This document shows positions 1-5,507 of a stretch of DNA of 5,571 nt, in pieces. The stretch covers positions 1 to 5,571 of the forward strand of contig CAZQAU010000058.1 of the NCBI GenBank assembly GCA_964591375.1. Reading direction: 5' to 3'. The notes below the pieces were generated by a model, which did no database searches, was not told the DNA's origin, and saw only the letters and a list, made by a program, of their open reading frames with translations. Position numbers and translations under genes: made by a program. Numbering within the stretch: the stretch's first letter is position 1; each line of letters starts with the position of its first letter. The stretch comes from CAYYYG01 sp964591375. Lineage in GTDB: Bacteria > Patescibacteriota > Microgenomatia > UBA1406 > GWC2-37-13.

Positions 1-31
1 AAAAGGCATGCGTACCCCGCATGCCTTTTTT
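1..31. terminator. Bidirectional intrinsic terminator closing the operon
   Basis: A 12-bp perfect stem (AAAAGGCATGCG at 1-12, CGCATGCCTTTT at 18-29) has a 5-base loop, TACCC. On the minus strand it follows the stop codon of the last gene (stop at 38-40) by six bases, has an A-rich upstream flank, and runs into at least four U residues before the window ends. On the plus strand it is followed by six T residues (26-31), so it should also stop a convergent transcript from outside the left edge. It is the only convincing terminator downstream of proC, which suggests that the methyltransferase and hydrolase genes end the same transcription unit. Confidence 0.85.
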
Positions 32-37
32 AATGGT

Positions 38-1600
38 TTACAGTTTTCCTTCAAAAAAAGACTGAACTGTCGCGAAATGCTCTCGCTCCGAAAAATCTTC
101 ATTAATCAAAGACTCATTGTTGCCTATGCCTAAATTCCAATAATTAAAGCCAATCACGTTCGGCCTTTTCGCAGCACTCATGGCGCTCTTTACTTGCTCC
201 TTCAAATTACCTTCCCCGATCGTACCCCACTCACCAATAACAATCGGTACATTAGGGTACAGTGCCTGAAGTTCATTTAAATCTTCCTCCATCGTGCTTC
301 CGACGACTTCCGGATAATGATCGATAGTAATATTCCCCATACGCTCAATAGTTTCGTCCTCCAAAATACCATCCCAATCCGGATTATTATCTCCCCAGGC
401 GATAAAACCATCAAAGCCAAAGAAACCAATATTAATCTGATCTTTTAAACCTATTTCGGCGAATGTATTTTCTGTTACATCCATCGCACTCCGCAACCAA
501 CGATTAAACTGAGCCGGATCGGCGAACTGACAAACATCATGAGTGCAGTGAGTAATTCCGGCAATACCGCCATTTTGTGGCTCAGGAATAGGAGTGAAAA
601 TATCGTTTTGTTGAAAATCTTCTTTATTGTCGATAATATATTTTTTTATTTGTGCGAGGTAATCAACGCCATCTAGTTTTTTAGAATTATAGATTCCCTC
701 GAATGTAACCGGCATATGACGATGCCAGATACTTAATCCGCGGGAACGAATGATTCTAATCCAGGTTTTAGTATATGCTAATGCATCGCCACACTGAGGA
801 TTATCATACGGTGTTTCCAGAGAAATATAGGTAACTCCGAGTTTTTTGGCTTTATCTACCCACTGTGTAATAAACTCTTCCGTATCCTGATTACAGATTT
901 TATCTTTCGTCTCTTTCATCGAAGAAACACTTTGAATCGGCCAATAGGCAGGTGTCTTTTTTTCTATAGTTTGGGTTACACTCGGTGTGATATCTTTTTT
1001 AGTAGTTGAACGAAGCACAAAAACAGGGCGGACTGTTCGAATCTGTGAGATTTTCACTTTTTTTCCCGGAGTAACGGTTATTTTTGTTATATCTCCTTGG
1101 GTGAGTAAAATACTTTTAACATCGACTTTGTAATTTGAACTAAACCAAAAAGAAATACGCAGACTATCTATGGACTTTAATACTGACTCATCGGCAAAGT
1201 GCTGCAAAGGAATATCGACACTTTGTTCTTTTTCCAGACAATTTTTTCCATAATCGGCTAATGCGACCGGATGATAATTATCCTTACTCTCGAATGCAAT
1301 ACTGGCAGCTTTCCCTTCCAATAAACACTGTCCATAAGAATTATAAGTAATACGTACTAGATTATTATATTTAAAATCACCAGGGTTCACCGGAACAGTT
1401 GTTTCAGATAAGGATTTATCTCCATGAGCCTGCCATGGCTCAGAGAGAAGTTGTTTGGAATACATATTTGTATTTTCTTTTTTAATTCCAAACAGCTGAG
1501 GTGACTTTGTATATACTTCCGCCAATATAGTACCGAGCGATATCCCGACAATGATGAGTAAGAAATATCTCATTCGCAATAACCATTTAAATACGATCAT
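38..1600 (-). CDS. Membrane-anchored glycoside hydrolase-like protein (clan GH-A type TIM barrel)
   Basis: This 520-aa protein is predicted to be exported and membrane-tethered. It starts with a short basic stretch and one hydrophobic segment (about residues 10-28, RYFLLIIVGISLGTILAE) without an obvious cleavage or lipobox site, so a signal anchor is likely. Residues about 75-170 are beta-rich, with alternating polar and aromatic residues, and look like a carbohydrate-binding-type jelly roll; about 170-240 is a Lys/Thr-rich linker. Residues about 240-515 look like a glycosidase TIM barrel: a beta strand ending LGVTYISLETP (254-264), TPIPEPQNGG (336-345) with candidate acid/base Glu340, ITIDHYP (424-430), and VPIVIGEWGT (451-460) with candidate nucleophile Glu457, followed by an aromatic FNYWNLG strand (485-491). 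This E-then-E layout on strands 4 and 7 is what clan GH-A enzymes show. The exact family and substrate are not recognisable. The ATG at 1600 has no clear ribosome binding site; Met10 (1573) is an alternative start that would keep the anchor. It lies 63 bases after the methyltransferase gene, same strand. Confidence 0.72.
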   Translation of the reverse strand: MIVFKWLLRMRYFLLIIVGISLGTILAEVYTKSPQLFGIKKENTNMYSKQLLSEPWQAHGDKSLSETTVPVNPGDFKYNNLVRITYNSYGQCLLEGKAASIAFESKDNYHPVALADYGKNCLEKEQSVDIPLQHFADESVLKSIDSLRISFWFSSNYKVDVKSILLTQGDITKITVTPGKKVKISQIRTVRPVFVLRSTTKKDITPSVTQTIEKKTPAYWPIQSVSSMKETKDKICNQDTEEFITQWVDKAKKLGVTYISLETPYDNPQCGDALAYTKTWIRIIRSRGLSIWHRHMPVTFEGIYNSKKLDGVDYLAQIKKYIIDNKEDFQQNDIFTPIPEPQNGGIAGITHCTHDVCQFADPAQFNRWLRSAMDVTENTFAEIGLKDQINIGFFGFDGFIAWGDNNPDWDGILEDETIERMGNITIDHYPEVVGSTMEEDLNELQALYPNVPIVIGEWGTIGEGNLKEQVKSAMSAAKRPNVIGFNYWNLGIGNNESLINEDFSEREHFATVQSFFEGKL

Positions 1601-1602
1601 AT

Positions 1603-1630
1603 AAGCTCTAACTATAACTTATAGTAGCTT
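1603..1630 (-). repeat. Inverted repeat between methyltransferase and hydrolase genes
   Basis: On the minus strand AAGCT (1630-1626) and AGCTT (1607-1603) flank an inner palindrome, ACTATAAGTTATAGT (1625-1611), giving a stem of about 10 bp interrupted by a 3-base bulge. It ends two bases before the ATG of the hydrolase-like gene and has no U-tract, so it is not a canonical terminator. It could be an mRNA processing or stability hairpin, an occluder of the start site, or an operator. Formation over the start region might explain why no Shine-Dalgarno is visible there. Its function is unknown. Confidence 0.45.
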
Positions 1631-1663
1631 TAAATACAAATGTAGCATCAGTAAAACCTAAAC

Positions 1664-2224
1664 CTATATAAAACGTGGCACTTTACGCATATATGATTCA
1701 TATTGAGAACCAAATATTTTTTTAAGAAGTTTTTCTTCGACAAGTACAGTTTTTAAGATTGCATAATAAAACACAGGAATTAAGAATAATGAATAGCTTC
1801 GCAGGGCAAGCGAAAATCCAACTGCCAATAAGAGATTTCCCAAATAAATTGGATTACGGGTAAAACCGAACGGACCAGTAGTGACTAATTGTGACTGTCT
1901 TTTACTATCATGCTGGGCAGGTAATCCCCAGTTTTTGCTCATAGTTATCTTTGCCCAGATTGCCAGATACATTCCTGTAAAAAATAATACTAAACCTGAA
2001 GTTACAAACGTGTTACTATTGGCAGAAGATGGCCAATGAAGAAAGAGCGATACAATAAGATAAAACATCAAAAATATTGATGCTTTTGTATATACCTGTA
2101 ATCGTTTTGTATCAAAAGAATCCTTTAAACGTTTATTGTACCCGCGCGGATCGGTAATGAACCAAATAGCAAATTCGATCAGTAGACTGGCAAGGCAGAT
2201 AATTAGGATTGTTTGATCGGACAT
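1664..2224 (-). CDS. Isoprenylcysteine carboxyl methyltransferase-family membrane protein
   Basis: This is a 186-aa integral membrane protein of the ICMT / phospholipid N-methyltransferase-like superfamily. The C-terminal half carries the family signature: GPFGFTRNPIYLG (117-129; the usual motif is GPYxxxRHPxYxG, here with Asn in place of His), a Glu-Glu pair (163-164), and FGSQYESYMRKVPRF (171-185), corresponding to the family's E...FG..Y..Y...VPRF ending that helps form the S-adenosylmethionine pocket. Hydrophobic segments lie near residues 5-23, 47-63, 73-92, 127-140 and 143-160. Bacterial homologues methylate various and mostly unknown substrates, so no substrate is assigned. The ATG is separated from the proC stop codon by three bases and lacks a strong ribosome binding site, which points to translational coupling within the pro operon. 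An overlapping out-of-frame ATG at 2228 is ignored. Nothing in the sequence ties the protein to proline metabolism. Confidence 0.88.
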   Translation of the reverse strand: MSDQTILIICLASLLIEFAIWFITDPRGYNKRLKDSFDTKRLQVYTKASIFLMFYLIVSLFLHWPSSANSNTFVTSGLVLFFTGMYLAIWAKITMSKNWGLPAQHDSKRQSQLVTTGPFGFTRNPIYLGNLLLAVGFSLALRSYSLFLIPVFYYAILKTVLVEEKLLKKIFGSQYESYMRKVPRFI

Positions 2225-2227
2225 ACA

Positions 2228-3034
2228 TTATTGACTCAGCTGTTGTGCACGTAATCGTGCGGCACAGACTGCTTCCTTTATTATTCTAGCAATATTTTTT
2301 TGGTAAAGTATATGAAACGCAGATTCAGTTGTCCCACCTTTTGAAGTTACCTGTTTTCTTAAGATTTCGGGGCTCAGTTCGGTAGTCTGTAACATTTTGG
2401 CAGTTCCGAACAGGGTTTGTTGGATAATAGTTTTAACTATGTTTGAAGGCAAAGACATTTCTTTACCGACTTCCTCAAGAATCTGCACAAGATAAAAAAA
2501 ATAAGCGGGTCCGCTGCCGGATAGTGCGGTTACACTATTTATATCAGATTCACGTAACAACTCAGTTTCTTTTCCAAACGTCCGAAATATTTTTTTAATT
2601 ATTTTAATTTGTTCCTCTGAAACATGCTTGTTTTTCACCCAAACAGTCATGGATTCATGAACAGCAGCGCATAAATTAGGCATACAACGAATGATAGAAA
2701 GTCGTTCGGGAATGTTTTTCGCTAGAGTACTGAGACTAATTCCCGCCATAATAGAAACTATTAACTGATTTTTGAGGTGTGGTTTTATTTCTGCTAAGAC
2801 CTGTTTCGCTATCTGAGGTTTTATGCATAACATAATGATATGGGTGTCTTTACATGCTTCTGCGTTACTGGTATAAATCTGTACAGTTTTTTTAATGTCT
2901 TTTGAAAGACGGCTCGTGCGGGGGGTTGAGAGCCGTACACTGTGGGTTTTAAACTGTTTAGTCTGAATGAGTGCTCTGGCGATAGTTTGTCCCATATTTC
3001 CGCCGCCAATTAAAGTAATTGTTTTACCGTTCAT
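2228..3034 (-). CDS. proC: Pyrroline-5-carboxylate reductase
   Basis: This 268-aa protein catalyses the last step of proline synthesis, NAD(P)H-dependent reduction of pyrroline-5-carboxylate to proline. The N-terminal Rossmann fold opens with TITLIGGGNMG (5-15, GxGxxG type), followed by MLCIKPQ (68-74), SIMAGIS (94-100) and RCMPN (116-120). The C-terminal dimerisation/active-site domain has SVTALSGSGPAYFF (167-180) and QVTSKGGTTESA (228-239; the family usually has SPGGTT, so Lys replaces Pro here). The length equals that of typical ProC proteins (about 265-275 aa). I chose the ATG at 3034 over the in-frame TTG at 3055 (seven residues longer) because AGGAAAGGG lies five bases upstream of the ATG, none is seen before the TTG, and MNGKTITLIG is a normal ProC N terminus. 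The chosen start overlaps the 3' end of proA by 11 bases, indicating coupled expression. With proB and proA adjacent, the complete glutamate-to-proline pathway sits in one operon. Confidence 0.96.
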   Translation of the reverse strand: MNGKTITLIGGGNMGQTIARALIQTKQFKTHSVRLSTPRTSRLSKDIKKTVQIYTSNAEACKDTHIIMLCIKPQIAKQVLAEIKPHLKNQLIVSIMAGISLSTLAKNIPERLSIIRCMPNLCAAVHESMTVWVKNKHVSEEQIKIIKKIFRTFGKETELLRESDINSVTALSGSGPAYFFYLVQILEEVGKEMSLPSNIVKTIIQQTLFGTAKMLQTTELSPEILRKQVTSKGGTTESAFHILYQKNIARIIKEAVCAARLRAQQLSQ

Positions 3035-4265
3035 ACTGTCCCTTTCCTTCAGCAACCCATTTATAAGTGGTCAATTCGTTGAGTCCGACCGGGCCACGTG
3101 CATGAAGTTTTCCCGTTGCGATGCCCATCTCTGCACCGAGCTGAAAAACTCCCCCATCATGGAAGCGGGTGGTGCAGTTTACAAAAACAGCGGCCGCATC
3201 GATTTTTTTCTTAAAAACTTCGATAATCTTTTTATTTTCTGCCACAATTCCTTCGGAGTGACCTTTAGAATATTTTTTTATAAACTGAATTGCTTCATCC
3301 TGACTGCTAACAATTTTTATGGATAATATTAGATCAAGATTTTCGATTCTGTATTCATTTTTTCGATTCGGTTGTACTTCAATAATCCGTGCAGTATTGC
3401 GGTCACCATACAGTTTGACATTATTTTTTTTCATTTCTCTATAAAGAATCGGCAGTACCTGAGAGGCAATTTTCTTATGTACAACTACCGTATCAAGAGA
3501 ATTACACGTGCCAGGCCGACTGACTTTTGCATGAACACAAATCTGCACTGCTTTTTGCAAATTGGCCGAATCATCGATATAGATTCTCGCTCCTCCCGCA
3601 GCATGATACAGTACCGGAATACGTGCTAGTTTTACCACTGTTTGAACAAGCTCATATCCGCCGCGAGGAATGAGTAAATCTACATACCGTGATTCTTTTA
3701 AAATCCGGTTTATAATACTTCGCCGAGTACTATCTATAAATAGTACTGACTCCGAAGGAATATTATTTTGTATCAAAGCCGCAGAAATACACTGTACCAA
3801 AATACAATTCGTATGTAATGCTTCACTTCCTCCTTTCAAAATCACCGCATTGCCTGATTTTATGCATAAAGCAGCAGCATCAATGGTTACGTTTGGCCGT
3901 GATTCATATATGATAGCGATAACCCCGATTGGTACAGGGATCTTACGCAAATGTACACCATTATCTAAAGTTTTATTTTCCAGTATTCTCAGGAGTGGAT
4001 CTGCTTGGAGGATTATTTTTTCCAGCTGAGTAATCATGGAATTAATAATTTTTTCGTCAATGGTCAGTCTGTCGATAAATGCAGCGGTTTTGTTATTTTT
4101 AATAGCATTATGAATATCAATTTTATTTTGCGCAATAATATTCTCTTTTTGTGTATTCAGTTCCCGTATCAATATTTTTAAAACAGCATTTTTTTTAGCT
4201 GTAGGAATACTTGCTAGAGATTCAGAAGCGGTTTTGGTTTTTTTTAATGATGTCAGAATATTCAT
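3024..4265 (-). CDS. proA: Gamma-glutamyl phosphate reductase (glutamate-5-semialdehyde dehydrogenase)
   Basis: This 413-aa protein (E. coli ProA is 417 aa) reduces gamma-glutamyl phosphate with NADPH to glutamate-5-semialdehyde; it works directly after ProB on an unstable intermediate. It shows the aldehyde-dehydrogenase fold: PVPIGVIAIIYESRPNVTID (110-129), the nucleotide-binding ILKGGSEA (142-149), LIPRGG (198-203), and the catalytic cysteine in SRPGTCNSLDT (249-259, Cys254). The C-terminal family blocks FVNCTTRFHDGG (361-372), FQLGAEMGI (374-382) and KLHARGPVGLNELTTYKW (386-403) are intact. A deviation lies just before the catalytic cysteine: residues 224-231 read GGARIYID where most ProA proteins have a GxCHxYVD-like block. 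The gene begins four bases after the proB stop codon with no evident ribosome binding site, which suggests translational coupling, and its 3' end overlaps proC. The intact catalytic motifs make an active enzyme likely. Confidence 0.97.
   Translation of the reverse strand: MNILTSLKKTKTASESLASIPTAKKNAVLKILIRELNTQKENIIAQNKIDIHNAIKNNKTAAFIDRLTIDEKIINSMITQLEKIILQADPLLRILENKTLDNGVHLRKIPVPIGVIAIIYESRPNVTIDAAALCIKSGNAVILKGGSEALHTNCILVQCISAALIQNNIPSESVLFIDSTRRSIINRILKESRYVDLLIPRGGYELVQTVVKLARIPVLYHAAGGARIYIDDSANLQKAVQICVHAKVSRPGTCNSLDTVVVHKKIASQVLPILYREMKKNNVKLYGDRNTARIIEVQPNRKNEYRIENLDLILSIKIVSSQDEAIQFIKKYSKGHSEGIVAENKKIIEVFKKKIDAAAVFVNCTTRFHDGGVFQLGAEMGIATGKLHARGPVGLNELTTYKWVAEGKGQYER
3040..3048 (-). 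promoter_or_regulatory. proC ribosome binding site deciding the start
   Basis: AGGAAAGGG ends five bases before the ATG at 3034 and lies inside the 3' end of proA. It is the clearest Shine-Dalgarno in the operon and supports the ATG at 3034 over the upstream in-frame TTG at 3055, which has none. Independent loading of ribosomes at proC is likely in addition to coupling. Confidence 0.8.
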
Positions 4266-4269
4266 AGTT

Positions 4270-5016
4270 TTAGGCTAATACTTTTGTGCCAATATGTTCT
4301 TTATTAATAATGAGTCGGGAAAGAGCATTCGCTGTATGACCGGACATGATGAATGTATTTATATCGAATCCAGCCGCTTCAGATGCGGCTTTAACTTTGG
4401 CAATCATTGAGCCGGTACCACCCACCTTTTTATTGTTGGTGAATGACCCCATGGTGTGAAAGGAATGAGGGGCAATTTCTTTGAGTATTGTTTTATCTAT
4501 GGAGTACACGCCCTCAACATCGGTGAGTAATAACAAATAATCGGCATTAATAAGCGAAGCTATTTTGCAGGCCAAATAATCATTGCCGCCAAAATTATTT
4601 AGTTCGACTGCATCGTTTTCATTGATGATGAAGACCATACGTGCATTGTGTGCGGCATTGAGAATATTTTTAATGTTTGTTTTCTTTTTTTTAAGTCTCA
4701 GATCTTCTTTCGTAAGCAGGAGTTGAGCAGCATGAACATGTTGCTGAAAAAAAATTTCCTGAAGATCCGCCATCAGACGCACTTGCCCAATACTGGCCGC
4801 CATCTGTTTAAAAACATCATCTGATTCTTTTGACTGTTGTATAAATCGCTTACCGACCGCAACAGCCCCGGATATCACTAAACTAACAGTATATCCGGAA
4901 GTTTGAATTGTTTTTATTTGTTCGATGAGTCTATGAATACGCGCCGTTTCCAGATATCCTTCGGTATTTAAGACAATCGAACTACCCAATTTTATAACCA
5001 CATGTCTTTGCGACAT
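4270..5016 (-). CDS. proB: Glutamate 5-kinase, kinase domain only
   Basis: This 248-aa protein phosphorylates glutamate at the gamma-carboxyl with ATP, the committed and usually proline-inhibited step of proline synthesis. It is an amino-acid-kinase fold: VVIKLGSS (6-13, ATP/phosphate loop), LVISGAVAVG (46-55), IGQVRLM (76-82), INENDAVE (131-138), NFGGNDYLA (141-149), LLLLTDVEGVY (161-171) and VGGTGSMIAKVKAA (198-211). The C-terminal PUA domain of the roughly 367-aa E. coli enzyme is absent: the reading frame ends just after the kinase domain (HIGTKVLA). This is a known short form rather than obvious truncation, since the final block matches the kinase domain's end (compare SVGTLF). The substrate loop, commonly FGDND, reads FGGND with Gly144 (codon GGC, one base from the Asp codon GAC). 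The ATG at 5016 follows GAGG by seven bases. It is the first gene of the operon, under the T-box leader, and ends four bases before proA. Confidence 0.96.
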   Translation of the reverse strand: MSQRHVVIKLGSSIVLNTEGYLETARIHRLIEQIKTIQTSGYTVSLVISGAVAVGKRFIQQSKESDDVFKQMAASIGQVRLMADLQEIFFQQHVHAAQLLLTKEDLRLKKKKTNIKNILNAAHNARMVFIINENDAVELNNFGGNDYLACKIASLINADYLLLLTDVEGVYSIDKTILKEIAPHSFHTMGSFTNNKKVGGTGSMIAKVKAASEAAGFDINTFIMSGHTANALSRLIINKEHIGTKVLA

Positions 5017-5078
5017 AAAAAAACCTCGTACTTGTAATATAGTTCACATTTAATGAACGGTATCGCAAGGACGAGGTT
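5017..5078 (-). terminator. T-box intrinsic terminator, abutting proB start
   Basis: The 5' arm AACCTCGTCCTTG (5078-5066) pairs with CAAGTACGAGGTT (5034-5022): 8 bp, one C/U mismatch, then 4 bp. An apical GTTCA/TGAAC helix lies inside (5058-5054 with 5046-5042). Seven U residues (5023-5017) follow and end exactly at the proB ATG. The 5' arm is the same stretch that the T-box bulge domain needs for the antiterminator, so the two structures are mutually exclusive. Termination is the expected outcome when tRNA-Pro is charged. Confidence 0.88.
5024..5027 (-). promoter_or_regulatory. proB Shine-Dalgarno inside the terminator 3' arm
   Basis: GAGG is the only Shine-Dalgarno-like sequence upstream of the proB ATG, with a seven-U spacer. 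It is part of the terminator 3' arm (ACGAGG), paired with CCTCGT when the terminator forms and free when the antiterminator forms. The same hairpin could therefore also block translation of any transcript that reads through. Confidence 0.7.
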
Positions 5079-5096
5079 AACTCGTGGTACCACCTT
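5067..5096 (-). promoter_or_regulatory. T-box antiterminator element
   Basis: This element matches the T-box consensus (AGGGUGGNACCGCG) as AAGGTGGTACCACGAG at 5096-5081. It folds canonically: helix AAGG/CCTT, the seven-base bulge TGGTACC that carries the NACC-type sequence pairing with the tRNA acceptor end (NCCA), then helix ACGAG/CTCGT closed by a TTAAC loop. The 3' half overlaps the terminator 5' arm (5078-5066), as needed for a switch. Confidence 0.95.
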
Positions 5097-5177
5097 GTGT
5101 TTATCATAATGTTGCCACTATGATCTTTATAACTGACTCCAGCTTTTGTGCCGACATCAGCGTCCGGATTTTACGGT

Positions 5178-5189
5178 TTGGCTTCCGGC
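5178..5189 (-). promoter_or_regulatory. Candidate specifier loop, codon CCA (Pro)
   Basis: The minus strand reads GCCGGAAGCCAA (5189-5178). GCCGG pairs with the sequence just after AGTA (5292-5289), placing AGTA opposite GAAG-CCA-A. This resembles, from memory, the B. subtilis glyQS specifier loop (GAAA-GGC-A), with one base between GAA and the codon and an A after it. CCA (5181-5179) is a proline codon and fits the downstream genes. The overlapping triplet GCC (Ala, 5182-5180) is the competing reading. Confidence 0.6.
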
Positions 5190-5223
5190 TTGCTTATAAC
5201 GTAATGTCTTTCGCAAGCAGCTG

Positions 5224-5251
5224 GTCCGCCTTCGCTAAAGCTGTAGCGGAC
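5224..5251. repeat. REP-like G+C-rich palindrome within the T-box Stem I region
   Basis: A 28-base imperfect palindrome has GTCCGC (5224-5229) and GCGGAC (5246-5251) as its arms, with inner CGCTA/TAGCG able to form an alternative small hairpin. Its base composition is much higher in G+C than the surrounding leader. It resembles TCCGCC...GGCGGA short palindromes that I associate with dispersed repeats in some bacterial genomes, including Patescibacteria; that recollection is unverified. Only one copy is present in this window, so dispersal cannot be judged. It lies in the distal part of Stem I, between AGTA and the specifier loop. Confidence 0.5.
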
Positions 5252-5316
5252 AATGCAACGGTAGGTTCCCTTCGCCTTTTGGGCCCGGTACTATTCCTTT
5301 GTATAGCTTTTGGATT

Positions 5317-5345
5317 ATTATAGATAAGTACATTTTAAAAATCAA
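5317..5345 (-). promoter_or_regulatory. Sigma70-type promoter of the pro operon
   Basis: The -35 is TTGATT (5345-5340), followed by a 17-base spacer and a perfect -10, TATAAT (5322-5317). Transcription should start near 5310, about 20 bases before the AGTA of Stem I, as expected for a T-box leader. No overlapping operator is evident. Confidence 0.8.
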
Positions 5346-5377
5346 TAGAAATGTATAAACGCGCGCTCCTGTATTTG

Positions 5378-5400
5378 GCTTATAGCATTTGATAATAAGC
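5378..5400. repeat. Short inverted repeat upstream of the pro promoter
   Basis: GCTTAT (5378-5383) and ATAAGC (5395-5400) flank 11 bases. There is no T-tract on either strand, so this is not a terminator. It lies about 33 bases upstream of the -35, where an operator or the tail of a neighbouring element could sit. The repeat is short and may be coincidental. Confidence 0.25.
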
Positions 5401-5507
5401 TAATCTTCAGGTAAAATATACACACTAACTACGTATTATTCTTGAACAGTATATTTATATTCTTAGAGAGAATGAATACGGCACTTTGACGTGAAGGGTA
5501 TCGTGAC

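Larger units (their letters stand above)
5017..5310 (-). promoter_or_regulatory. T-box riboswitch leader of the proBAC operon
   Basis: This is a leader RNA of about 294 nt from the predicted start near 5310 to the proB ATG. T-boxes sense the charging state of a tRNA: Stem I reads the anticodon, and uncharged tRNA stabilises an antiterminator. Seen in the sequence, 5' to 3' on the minus strand: AGTA (5292-5289); a helix ACCGGGC/GCCGG (about 5289-5283 with 5189-5185) closing a candidate specifier loop GAAGCCAA (5185-5178); a G+C-rich hairpin (5251-5224); GCTTGC/GCAAGC (5218-5213, 5193-5188, partly competing with the closing helix); a hairpin at 5160-5133 (CTGAT-g-TCGGC, loop, GCTGG-a-GTCAG), probably the Stem III position; a hairpin at 5124-5103 (ATCATA/TATGAT); the T-box at 5096-5081; and the terminator. 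Given the downstream genes, the ligand should be tRNA-Pro. I cannot recognise the standard Stem I AG-bulge and terminal-loop motifs or fully resolve the base of Stem I. Confidence 0.9.

Noticed and set aside
2821..3009. Minus-strand open frame of 62 codons inside proC
   Set aside because: It is an alternative frame of proC with no domain or start signal.
2967..3326. Plus-strand open frame of 119 codons across the proA/proC junction
   Set aside because: It is antisense to two well-conserved genes, with unlikely amino acid composition. It is a shadow frame.
3372..3629. Plus-strand open frame of 85 codons inside proA
   Set aside because: It is a shadow of proA with no independent evidence.
3670..4029. 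Plus-strand open frame of 119 codons inside proA
   Set aside because: It is a shadow of proA, which carries all family motifs on the other strand.
4682..4694. A AAA AAG slippery heptamer in proB (Lys107-110 region)
   Set aside because: The -1 frame reaches a TAA within about five codons, so a shift would only truncate the kinase. No stimulatory structure is evident, and an A-rich Lys run in an A+T-rich genome is ordinary.
5213..5260. CRISPR or tandem-repeat origin for the leader palindromes
   Set aside because: The palindromes differ from one another and are not regularly spaced. They fit RNA helices of the T-box leader plus one REP-like element.
5084..5323. Plus-strand open frame of 79 codons
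   Set aside because: It lies entirely antisense to the T-box leader, whose RNA structure explains the sequence. It shows no recognisable domain and no ribosome binding site.
5472..5489. Five-codon frame MNTAL on the plus strand as a leader peptide
   Set aside because: It is too short, has no clear Shine-Dalgarno, and contains no run of codons typical of attenuation peptides.
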